Source of the DNA: Chloroflexota bacterium
GTDB taxonomy: Bacteria > Chloroflexota > Anaerolineae > Promineifilales > Promineifilaceae
Direction: 5' to 3'
Length of the DNA: 14,047 nt
Assembly (NCBI GenBank): GCA_024278255.1
Contig: JAJRTP010000239.1
Location: 1-14,047 of the forward strand
In this document: positions 1 through 6,012 of the stretch, piece after piece
Numbering within the stretch: the first letter of the stretch is position 1
Layout of the letters: each line of letters opens with the position of its first letter
The notes under the pieces: model-generated
What the model was told of the DNA's origin: nothing
Databases searched by the model: none
Seen by the model: only the letters and a program-made list of their open reading frames with translations
Translations under genes and position numbers: made by a program

Positions 1-144
1 AATGAAAATTGGCCCATAGCTGTGCCTGATGCGATTATCGCAGCGACGGCCGTCCAATATAACTTGACTTTGGTCACGCTCAACCAAAAAGATTTCCGGA
101 AAATACCAGGATTAAGCATCTTTCCTTTTCCTCAAAATGAATAG
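1..144 (+). CDS. VapC-like PIN-domain toxin, C-terminal end (5' truncated by window)
   Basis: Frame 1 is open from the first base to the TAG at 142-144 and gives 47 residues that read like the C-terminal third of a type II toxin-antitoxin VapC ribonuclease. The visible motifs are PDAIIAATA (the third conserved acidic residue is D10 of the visible part, followed by the IAA helix) and TLNQKDF (D31, the fourth acidic position, in the usual T-x-N-x-x-D-F context), then the short IPGL tail. VapC proteins are Mg-dependent RNases held inactive by a VapB antitoxin, normally encoded just upstream, here outside the window. The last 8 bases overlap the start of mutY, so the two genes are probably co-transcribed. 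One ACGGCCGT octamer lies inside at 46-53. The family call rests on motifs in a fragment; other PIN-domain nucleases are possible. Confidence 0.72.
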   Translation, partial: NENWPIAVPDAIIAATAVQYNLTLVTLNQKDFRKIPGLSIFPFPQNE

Positions 145-1237
145 CGTTCCCCCCAATCTAAAAAATCTGACGGTTGCTTTGCTGGCCTGGTGGGATACCG
201 GGCACGCCGACCTGCCCTGGCGTAAAACACGCGACCCGTATGCCGTTTGGGTGGCGGAAGTGATGCTGCAACAGACGCAGATTGCCACGGTTATCCCGTA
301 TTATGAACGCTGGCTGGCCCACTTTCCCACGGTACAGGCATTGGCGGAGGCGTCGCTGGATGAGGCGCTGAAGTTGTGGGAAGGGTTGGGCTATTACGGC
401 CGTGCCCGCAACCTCCATGCCGCCGCTCAAACAGTTGTGAATGAGTATGACGGCCGTATCCCCACAACCGCCGCCGACCTGGTGAAACTGAAAGGCATCG
501 GCCGTTACACCGCCAACGCCGTCGCTTCCATCGCTTACAACGAAGCCGTGCCCGTTCTGGATGGTAACGTCATCCGCGTTCTCAGCCGCCTTACTGATTT
601 TGCCGAGGACGTGACCACAACCCCCGCCAAAAAACAGTTATGGCAGATGGCGGCGGAACTCGTCCCGGCAGAACGCCCCGGCGACTACAACCAGGCTCTC
701 ATGGAATTGGGACAGACGTTGTGTTTGCCAACCAAAACGGATTGTGTGGTTTGTCCGCTCACGGCCGTATGCCTGGCCCGGCAGCGCGGTACGCAGATGG
801 AGCGTCCGGTGCGCCCGCCGCGCAAGCGGACGCCGCACTACGACGTGGTGGCCGGGATTATCTGGCAGAATGGGGTGTCGCCGCAGGAAGGGGGTAAGTT
901 TTTGATTGCGCAACGGCCGTTAAACGGCTTGCTCGGCGGCTTGTGGGAGTTTCCCGGCGGCAAACAAGAACCAGATGAAACGCTGCCCCAGGCACTGGAG
1001 CGCGAAATTCGGGAAGAAATGGATATGACGATTCGTGCGGATCAGTTCCTCACCAGCATCAAACACGCCTACACCCACTTTCGCATCACTCTGCACGCCT
1101 TCCACGCCGCCCATCTCCGCGGCGAACCGCAGCACATTGGCGTGGCCGATCACGCCTGGGTCACGTTGGCCGATCTGGACAAATATGCCTTCGCCGTCAC
1201 CGACCAGCAAATCATCACTGCGCTCCGCGGCCGGTAA
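137..1237 (+). CDS. mutY: A/G-specific adenine glycosylase MutY with Nudix-like C-terminal domain
   Basis: MutY removes adenine mispaired with 8-oxoguanine in base-excision repair. The 366-residue product has the full family layout. An HhH-GPD glycosylase domain spans about residues 10-215, with catalytic Glu41 in EVMLQQTQ, the helix-hairpin-helix LKGIGRYTA (118-126) and catalytic Asp142 in VLDGNVIRVLSR. The Fe-S ligands are C196-x6-C203-x2-C206-x5-C212. The C-terminal MutT-like domain (about 235-360) recognises 8-oxoG in this family. Its Nudix box is nearly complete: G-x5-E-x7-REIREEMDM, with Asp in place of the usual Gly. Length is normal (E. coli MutY about 350). The ATG at 137 has no good Shine-Dalgarno, and its 8-bp overlap with the vapC-like gene suggests translational coupling. 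Five ACGGCCGT octamers fall in or at the edges of this region, four of them inside the gene. Confidence 0.95.
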   Translation: MNSVPPNLKNLTVALLAWWDTGHADLPWRKTRDPYAVWVAEVMLQQTQIATVIPYYERWLAHFPTVQALAEASLDEALKLWEGLGYYGRARNLHAAAQTVVNEYDGRIPTTAADLVKLKGIGRYTANAVASIAYNEAVPVLDGNVIRVLSRLTDFAEDVTTTPAKKQLWQMAAELVPAERPGDYNQALMELGQTLCLPTKTDCVVCPLTAVCLARQRGTQMERPVRPPRKRTPHYDVVAGIIWQNGVSPQEGGKFLIAQRPLNGLLGGLWEFPGGKQEPDETLPQALEREIREEMDMTIRADQFLTSIKHAYTHFRITLHAFHAAHLRGEPQHIGVADHAWVTLADLDKYAFAVTDQQIITALRGR

Positions 1238-1267
1238 TCGGTAATCGGTGACCGGTAATCGGCAGCC
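1233..1267 (+). repeat. Short tandem heptamer array (GGTAATC-type)
   Basis: Starting at the mutY stop codon there are five consecutive 7-bp units: GGTAATC, GGTAATC, GGTGACC, GGTAATC, GGCAGCC. The first unit includes the TAA stop. The array resembles the short tandemly repeated repetitive (STRR) heptamers known from filamentous cyanobacteria, though the unit sequence differs. It runs directly into an octamer array. Confidence 0.75.
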
Positions 1268-1320
1268 GACTACTCGACTACCCGACTACCCAACTACAAG
1301 ACTACCCGACTACTCGACTA
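1267..1320 (+). repeat. Tandem octamer array (CGACTACC-type)
   Basis: Six 8-bp units and a partial seventh lie head to tail: CGACTACT, CGACTACC, CGACTACC, CAACTACA, AGACTACC, CGACTACT, CGACTA. They fill most of the mutY to TPR gene gap. No hairpin or T-run makes this a terminator. The low-complexity array could change copy number by slippage. Confidence 0.85.
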
Positions 1321-1336
1321 ATTCACGTCCTGTTAA

Positions 1337-1364
1337 TTGTCATTTGCCCTCTGCGATGTATCAT
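1337..1364 (+). promoter_or_regulatory. Candidate sigma70-type promoter for the TPR gene (leaderless geometry)
   Basis: TTGTCA at 1337-1342 (5/6 to consensus) and TATCAT at 1359-1364 (5/6) are separated by 16 bp. A start site about 7 bp after the -10 would fall at 1371-1372, the A of the ATG. This fits the absence of any Shine-Dalgarno before that gene and predicts a leaderless mRNA. Confidence 0.5.
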
Positions 1365-1371
1365 ACGATTT

Positions 1372-2688
1372 ATGTCATCAGATACCTTGTCTTCAGGCCA
1401 GCTAAGTCTGGTTGGTATTTCTTCCGCCGCTTTGGCTGCTTTTCGGGAAGCGGTGCTGGCTGCCCGCGACCAGGATTATTGGCAGGCCATCCAATACTAC
1501 GGCGAAGCGCTGCAATTTCAGCAGACGCCGGATGAGTTCCGGGCGCGCCTGTTTGAATACCGGGGGCAGTGTTTCTGGTTGGTGGGTGAATTTCGGGCGG
1601 CGGAGAAAGATTATAACGAATCGCTGACGACGAGTGACAGTCCGGAGCAAATTTCGCGGGCGCACGTGCGGTTGGGGGAAATGGCCGATTTTCAGGGGGA
1701 ATACGGCCGTGCCGAAAAACTATTCCGCCAGGCCTTACAGGAAGGTGTCACGGCCGAAAATCTACTGGTGATTGGCCGGGCCAGACGCGGTCTGGGCATT
1801 GTCCACCGGCGACAGGGGAATACGGAAAAAGCGCTCAGCCATCTGACCCAGGCATTAACGGCCGTGCGTCAGGCGGGCGAGATGCGTGAACAAGGCCGGG
1901 TGCTGATTAGTTTGGGGCGTACCCATCAGGCGCGGGGTGACTACCAGCTTGCCCTTAATGCCTATGGCGAAGCCCGCACCATTCTGGAAAATTTGCACGA
2001 CAGGTGGCGCATTGCCCAGGTGATCAATTATATTGGCGAATGCCACCAAGCTCTTTACGATATTGAGGTGGCCCTGACCCATCACCAGGAAGCACTGCGT
2101 ATGACCACGGAACTGGATGCCGTCATTCTGACACCGGAAATAAAGCGGAATGTAGGCATTGATCTGGTGGAAACAGGGCAATATGAAGCCGGGCTAATGT
2201 ATTTGCAGGCATCTCTGGAAGGCGCGCGCGAATTGGGCAACCGGGAGTACGAGGCGTATTCGCTCTATCATCTGGGACGGGTATACACGGTGCATGAAGA
2301 TTACGAGCAGGCCGGACGCGGTATAGACGCCCTGTATAAAGTGGCTGACATGCTGGATGCAGATCGGTTTCGGGCGCTGGCCGCTTTTGCCCGGGGCGAA
2401 TTATTATTCCATGAAGAACGACGAGTGGAAGCAATGGCGGAGTTGAATGTGGCGATGTTGGCGGCGCAAACGGCCGTAGACCGGGGTATCCTCTGGAAAC
2501 TGCACGCCACCATGAGCCACGTGGCCGATAATGCCGCTATCGCCGCCGTCCATCGCACCATTGCCGCCGACTTCATCCGCCAGACGGCCGAACCGCTGGA
2601 AGACCCCCGTCTCAAAGCCACCTTTTTACACGCGCCGCCCGTCCTGGCTGTACTGCAAGCCGCCCGGATCGATCCGGATTCTCTCTGA
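1372..2688 (+). CDS. Tetratricopeptide repeat (TPR) protein
   Basis: The 438-residue product is built almost entirely of TPR helix pairs from about residue 24 to 366, roughly eight to nine repeats. Typical segments are AQVINYIGECHQALYDIEVA, LISLGRTHQARGDYQLALNA and RRGLGIVHRRQGNTEKALSH, each with the small-residue/aromatic/A-L pattern of the family. There is no signal peptide, membrane segment or fused catalytic or DNA-binding domain, so it is probably a cytoplasmic scaffold for protein-protein contacts; its partner is unknown. Similar TPR arrays are found in the C-terminal halves of some large bacterial regulators, but this protein stands alone. The ATG at 1372 has no Shine-Dalgarno but sits where the upstream promoter would start transcription. 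Three ACGGCCGT octamers lie inside. A 14-bp perfect palindrome (2664-2677) lies near the 3' end. Confidence 0.85.
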   Translation: MSSDTLSSGQLSLVGISSAALAAFREAVLAARDQDYWQAIQYYGEALQFQQTPDEFRARLFEYRGQCFWLVGEFRAAEKDYNESLTTSDSPEQISRAHVRLGEMADFQGEYGRAEKLFRQALQEGVTAENLLVIGRARRGLGIVHRRQGNTEKALSHLTQALTAVRQAGEMREQGRVLISLGRTHQARGDYQLALNAYGEARTILENLHDRWRIAQVINYIGECHQALYDIEVALTHHQEALRMTTELDAVILTPEIKRNVGIDLVETGQYEAGLMYLQASLEGARELGNREYEAYSLYHLGRVYTVHEDYEQAGRGIDALYKVADMLDADRFRALAAFARGELLFHEERRVEAMAELNVAMLAAQTAVDRGILWKLHATMSHVADNAAIAAVHRTIAADFIRQTAEPLEDPRLKATFLHAPPVLAVLQAARIDPDSL

Positions 2689-2689
2689 C

Positions 2690-2750
2690 GTATTACGTAT
2701 TTCGTATTGCGTAGAATATTGCCTGATACGCAATACGCAATACGCAATAA
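2690..2750 (+). repeat. Inverted heptamer-repeat hairpin (TATTGCG-type)
   Basis: Immediately after the TPR stop, TATTACG-TATTTCG-TATTGCG-TA (2691-2713) faces TACGCAA three times followed by TA (2727-2749), which is the same heptamer on the other strand. Arms of 24 nt (2690-2713 and 2727-2750) pair at 21 positions around a 13-nt loop. No T-run follows, so it is not a typical intrinsic terminator. It ends 8 bp before the next start codon. Confidence 0.85.
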
Positions 2751-2758
2751 ATTTTCGC

Positions 2759-3547
2759 ATGAAGTTCAGTAAAACAGCTTATTGGCTCAAAGAACGGGGC
2801 CGGGATGCGGTCTTTTGGCCGTACAATCTGGCGCGGGATTTTCCGGCGCGGCTGCGCCGGTTGGGGCAAACCGGGCGGGAAGGGCTGGCGGGTCTCATAA
2901 CCTTTTTCCCGGAAAGCGCACGGGTTGTAAAAAAGGGAGAAGCTCGTATCTGGTTGGGCCAGGCAGGACGACGTTTTGCGGGCTGGCTGCACCGGCTGGT
3001 TGTGCAGTTGTTTGATTTGGTGGGCGGGCCGGAGATTGCCCAGTTTTTTATGCACCTGTTTACCCATACTACACCGTTAACGGCCGTAGAAAAAGAAATG
3101 ATGCAGGCGATTCTGGGCGAGAATGCCCTGCGCTGGCAGGATGTACGGGTGGCAGAGGGCGGTTTGTACGATTGGTTGTTCCGGCACAATGGCAATCTGG
3201 CTTTTACTACCTGGGACACGATCAATTTTCCTCGCTATGGCCGTCACACCCGCCAAAACTTGCCCATTGTCGTCCATGAACTGACCCACGTCTACCAATA
3301 CCATCATGTTGGCACACGCTACATGACGGAAGCGATCTACATGCTCATCACCACCAAACGGGACTGCTACCAATATGGCGGGCCGGATGGTTTGCAACAG
3401 GCGGCGGCTGACGGCCGTACCCTCTCCCAATTCAACCGCGAGCAGCAAGCCCAAATCATCCAGGACTACTACACCCGGCAAACTACCGGCCAGGACACCA
3501 CCCCTTATCACCCCTTCCTGGAACAAATGTGCCACGGCCGTCTCTAA
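2759..3547 (+). CDS. HExxH metallopeptidase-like protein (DUF4157/eCIS-core-like)
   Basis: The 262-residue product has a basic, aromatic N-terminal half with no clear signal peptide and a C-terminal half resembling the DUF4157 (eCIS core) family. That half has a 'PLTAVEKEMMQAILGENALRWQDVRVAEGG' type lead-in (about 106-135), the strand LAFTTWDTINFP (147-158) and HELTHVYQ with H173, E174, H177. E191 in MTEAI could be a third zinc ligand. DUF4157 proteins often occur near contractile-injection or polymorphic-toxin genes, but none is seen here. Zinc binding or protease activity is inferred from the motif only. The frame is open upstream to about 2531, but that part overlaps the TPR gene and crosses the hairpin, so the ATG at 2759 is chosen; it has no Shine-Dalgarno. 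Three ACGGCCGT octamers lie inside. Confidence 0.68.
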   Translation: MKFSKTAYWLKERGRDAVFWPYNLARDFPARLRRLGQTGREGLAGLITFFPESARVVKKGEARIWLGQAGRRFAGWLHRLVVQLFDLVGGPEIAQFFMHLFTHTTPLTAVEKEMMQAILGENALRWQDVRVAEGGLYDWLFRHNGNLAFTTWDTINFPRYGRHTRQNLPIVVHELTHVYQYHHVGTRYMTEAIYMLITTKRDCYQYGGPDGLQQAAADGRTLSQFNREQQAQIIQDYYTRQTTGQDTTPYHPFLEQMCHGRL

Positions 3548-3581
3548 CCCCTCACGCCCCGTTTTGCCCAATTACCCTCTT

Positions 3582-3599
3582 ATGATAAGGTAGTATCAT
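3582..3599 (+). promoter_or_regulatory. Small hairpin over the ribosome binding site of the stand-alone binding protein
   Basis: ATGATA (3582-3587) and TATCAT (3594-3599) are perfect inverted 6-bp arms. The loop AGGTAG holds most of the only Shine-Dalgarno-like stretch, and the right arm includes the first two bases of the ATG. This could tune initiation, but six A/T-rich pairs are weak and may be chance. Confidence 0.25.
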
Positions 3600-5544
3600 G
3601 TCTGCCAACATACGCCGGATGCGGTTGGTATCACTCATCTTGTTAGGCGCTGTTTTCTCCGCCGCCTGCCAGCCGCAGCCGGAAATCGAGCCGGATCAGG
3701 CGACGCAGCCGGTTACAGAAACAATTGTTGCCCCGACCGCTGTGCCTCAATTCCCCCCTGTGCGGCCCCCGGAAAACGGTCTCGGTAAGCATCTTGTTGT
3801 TTGTACCATCCACGAACCAGTTACCCTTTACCGGCACGAAGCCAACAGCCTGGTAGAAGAGGCCCTCCTGCACGCTATCTACGAGAATGATGTGACCTGG
3901 CTGGATTACGAATACCAGGCACAGGGCCTGGTAAAAATCCCCACGTTGGCCGACGGGGATGTGCGCTTGCAGTCGGTGAAGGTGCAGGCCGGGGATAAGG
4001 TGGTGGATATTTACGGCCGTATCCAACGCTTGTTGCCGGGTGTAGAAGTGATGAACTCCGCCGGGGAAATCGCCACCTTTGACGGCACACCCCTTCTTAT
4101 GCGCCAAATGCTCGTTGATTTTAGTATGAAACCCCGCTTTTGGTCGGAGGGCACGGCCGTGACTGCCGAGGATTCCGTCTTCAGCTACGGTATGGCTGCT
4201 GCCGCCAACCGTGCCGATTACAAAATCCAACGCACTGCCGACTACGAATCTACAGGCAACCTGACTACGCGCTGGACAGGTATCCCCGGCTTTATGGACG
4301 CTGCCTATCCTGCCAACTTTTGGGGGCCGCTGCCCCGCCATCTGCTGGGCCGCTACCAGCCGGAGGAACTGCCTTTGCTGGCGGAGTCTGCCCGTCTGCC
4401 CGTCGGTGACGGCCCTTTCCGTATAACGGAATGGCTGCCCGGCAAATCCATCCGCCTGGAACCCAATCCTGCCTATTACCGGCAGGATGAGGGGCTGCCT
4501 CGCCTGGACAGCGTGACATTTCGCTTTCTGCCGGACACGAACAGTGTCGTCAATCAGCTTCTCAGCGGCGACTGCGATGTGGGGATGCAGGACAGTGTGA
4601 GCGCGGCCGATACGCCACTCTTTCTGGACATGGCGGCGAATGGGCTGCTGACGCCTTACTTTCAGCCGGGCACAGTTTACGAGCATATTGATTTTGGCGT
4701 CAATTCCTGGGGGCAGTATGGTGATGGTTACGGCCGTCCCGATTGGTTTGAAGATGTGCGGGTACGGCAGGCGATTGCTATGTGTACAGACAGGCAGCGC
4801 ATGGCGGATGAACTGGTTTACGGCCGTTCCCCCATCCTGTCCACCTTCATCCCTCCCGGCCACCCTCTTTACGCGCCGGATGCCGTCACTGTCTGGCCTT
4901 ATGACCCGGCAGCCGCCAATGTTTTGTTGGATGAAGCCGGTTTTCTGGATGAGAATGAGGATGGCCGGCGTGAAGACCCCAAAACGGGACGGCCGTTTGC
5001 TATAACCATTGGTGCGGCGGCCGGCAGCGATATGCGTCTCAAGCTGTTCCAGATTTTCAGCGAAAACATGCGCGACTGCGGCCTGGAGGTAACGTCTCGT
5101 TTTTATCTGCCTTCGGAATGGTACGGCGACAGTGACAGCCCCCTGTTTGGCCGCCGCTTTGATCTGGCCGAATTTGAATGGCCGGTGGGGAATCCCCCCC
5201 TGTGTTACCTGTACGCTTCCTGGCAGATTACCGGCCCGGCCAATGAATTGAACCCGGATACGGGACGGCCGTATGGCGGTTGGGACGGATTGAACGATAC
5301 GGGCTGGTGGGATACCTTCTACGATGCAGCCTGTTTGGCCGCCATAAACACGCTGCCCGGTACCGGCCAGTACAACAACAATTATTTCGAGACCCAACGG
5401 GTATTCTCCCAAAATATTCCCGCCCTTCCCTTGTTTTTACGCTTGAAGGTAGCTCTCACCCGGCCGGAAGTACAAAATTTCAACCTGAACAGCACCCAAA
5501 ATTCTGAATTTTGGAATTTTTATGAAATTGATGTACAAAACTGA
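3598..5544 (+). CDS. ABC transporter solute-binding lipoprotein, family 5 (stand-alone)
   Basis: A 648-residue extracytoplasmic binding protein of the SBP_bac_5 (DppA/OppA/NikA) family. The N-terminus MRLVSLILLGAVFSAAC is a lipoprotein signal with the lipobox Cys at residue 24, so it would be membrane-anchored on the outer face. Family hallmarks include FWSEGTAVTAEDSVFSY, GDGPFRITEWLPGKSIRLEPNPAYY, VRVRQAIAMCTDRQRMADEL and a C-terminal IPALPLFLR segment. The loop DENEDGRRED (about 451-460) resembles an EF-hand calcium loop. No permease or ATPase lies with it; the operon downstream has its own binding protein, so this one may share that transporter or serve another. The gene begins 50 bp after the HExxH gene. 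A weak AAGG Shine-Dalgarno precedes the ATG. Six ACGGCCGT octamers lie inside, whereas the second binding-protein gene has none. The ligand is unknown. Confidence 0.87.
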   Translation: MSANIRRMRLVSLILLGAVFSAACQPQPEIEPDQATQPVTETIVAPTAVPQFPPVRPPENGLGKHLVVCTIHEPVTLYRHEANSLVEEALLHAIYENDVTWLDYEYQAQGLVKIPTLADGDVRLQSVKVQAGDKVVDIYGRIQRLLPGVEVMNSAGEIATFDGTPLLMRQMLVDFSMKPRFWSEGTAVTAEDSVFSYGMAAAANRADYKIQRTADYESTGNLTTRWTGIPGFMDAAYPANFWGPLPRHLLGRYQPEELPLLAESARLPVGDGPFRITEWLPGKSIRLEPNPAYYRQDEGLPRLDSVTFRFLPDTNSVVNQLLSGDCDVGMQDSVSAADTPLFLDMAANGLLTPYFQPGTVYEHIDFGVNSWGQYGDGYGRPDWFEDVRVRQAIAMCTDRQRMADELVYGRSPILSTFIPPGHPLYAPDAVTVWPYDPAAANVLLDEAGFLDENEDGRREDPKTGRPFAITIGAAAGSDMRLKLFQIFSENMRDCGLEVTSRFYLPSEWYGDSDSPLFGRRFDLAEFEWPVGNPPLCYLYASWQITGPANELNPDTGRPYGGWDGLNDTGWWDTFYDAACLAAINTLPGTGQYNNNYFETQRVFSQNIPALPLFLRLKVALTRPEVQNFNLNSTQNSEFWNFYEIDVQN

Positions 5545-5554
5545 TGAGTGATTT

Positions 5555-5577
5555 ATCCAGCAGAAAAATGGATTTTT
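5555..5577 (+). terminator. Possible weak intrinsic terminator after the stand-alone binding protein
   Basis: ATCCA (5555-5559) and TGGAT (5569-5573) form a 5-bp stem, and the T-run continues to 5577. The stem is short and A/T-rich, so this would be weak. It lies where transcription of the left gene block should end, ahead of the strong promoter at 5626. Confidence 0.3.
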
Positions 5578-5625
5578 AATGCCTGTAATGTGTTGACACT
5601 GTTTGGCAGGCGTTATGTCACTACT

Positions 5626-5653
5626 TTGACACTCGCAGCAAGGTGGGTATAAT
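5626..5653 (+). promoter_or_regulatory. Consensus sigma70-type promoter of the ABC transporter operon
   Basis: TTGACA at 5626-5631 and TATAAT at 5648-5653 match the bacterial housekeeping consensus at all 12 positions with a 16-bp spacer. Transcription would start near 5660, giving a leader of about 350 nt before the operon's first ATG. A second TTGACACT (5593-5600) and an ATGTCACT (5615-5622) lie just upstream, so the segment has three similar TGACACT/TGTCACT octets that might bind a regulator. Confidence 0.72.
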
Positions 5654-5659
5654 TGGCGC

Positions 5660-6012
5660 AATGAAAGTTGCCTTTTGTAATAAAGACCACTGTTATTGAG
5701 GATAGATTTGGGAGCCGGGTTAAATTCAATAGTTCAAACAACATGGGATAAGCTCATATGAGTTTTTGCTCACAGTTTTTTTATAGAGATAGAGTGTGTT
5801 TTGGGGATACGGCCGTCAAGCCATAACCTGAAGCACATTCTCTTTGCTTGCCTGTAAGACATATTTTGTTGGAAGGAGGTGATGTAGCGACGTAAAATTG
5901 TTTGACTAAGTCCGCTAAGGGCAGCCCAAATAGGGCAGTCCGCAAAGTGGATTGTCCCAGAAGAGGGCAAATGTATAACATTTAACCATACAAAAATTTT
6001 TGGAGGAGACAA
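5660..6012 (+). promoter_or_regulatory. Long structured 5' leader of the ABC operon
   Basis: This is the only gene-free stretch longer than 300 bp (5545-6012 overall). From left to right the leader shows a 10-bp perfect palindrome CTCATATGAG (5753-5762), whose right half could instead pair with CTCA at 5770-5773; one ACGGCCGT (5809-5816); an orphan AAGGAGGTGAT (5873-5883), complementary to the usual 16S 3' end but followed at once by ATG TAG; 14-nt repeats that can fold as mini-hairpins (5909-5970); and the palindrome AAATGT-ATA-ACATTT (5969-5983). The true operon Shine-Dalgarno GGAGG is at 6002-6006. I recognise no known riboswitch class or tRNA. Confidence 0.45.
5909..5950 (+). repeat. Three 14-bp imperfect tandem repeats in the operon leader
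   Basis: AGTCCGCTAAGGGC (5909-5922), AGCCCAAATAGGGC (5923-5936) and AGTCCGCAAAGTGG (5937-5950) lie head to tail. In RNA the first two can each form a 4-bp stem (GUCC/GGGC and GCCC/GGGC) with a 5-nt loop. The third can pair with 5949-5953. A fourth related hairpin, TTGtCCC-AGAAGA-GGGCAA, spans 5952-5970. Confidence 0.6.

Noticed and set aside
2664..2677. A 14-bp perfect palindrome CCGGATCGATCCGG near the end of the TPR gene
   Set aside because: It codes for ordinary residues (RIDP) within the gene, has no loop to form a good RNA hairpin, and no second copy was noticed; likely chance.
2531..2758. N-terminal extension of the HExxH protein
   Set aside because: It would overlap the TPR gene in another frame and run through the heptamer hairpin; it reads as low-complexity Pro/Ser sequence without family features.
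3643..5412. A 589-codon open frame antisense to the stand-alone binding protein
   Set aside because: It lies fully opposite a gene with clear family motifs and gives no recognisable protein; long antisense frames arise from codon bias.
5593..5618. A second promoter using the upstream TTGACA
   Set aside because: The nearest -10-like hexamer (TTATGT) is only 14 bp away and a poor match, so this is better read as a repeated site.
5758..5826. A 22-residue leader-peptide candidate (ATG at 5758, TAA at 5824)
   Set aside because: There is no convincing Shine-Dalgarno and no run of a regulatory amino acid; its start sits in a palindrome. It cannot be supported as a gene.
5770..6012. Open frames of 66-80 codons on the - strand of the operon leader
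   Set aside because: The longer one begins with a TTG opposite the operon ribosome binding site, neither product resembles a known family, and I saw no transposase motif.
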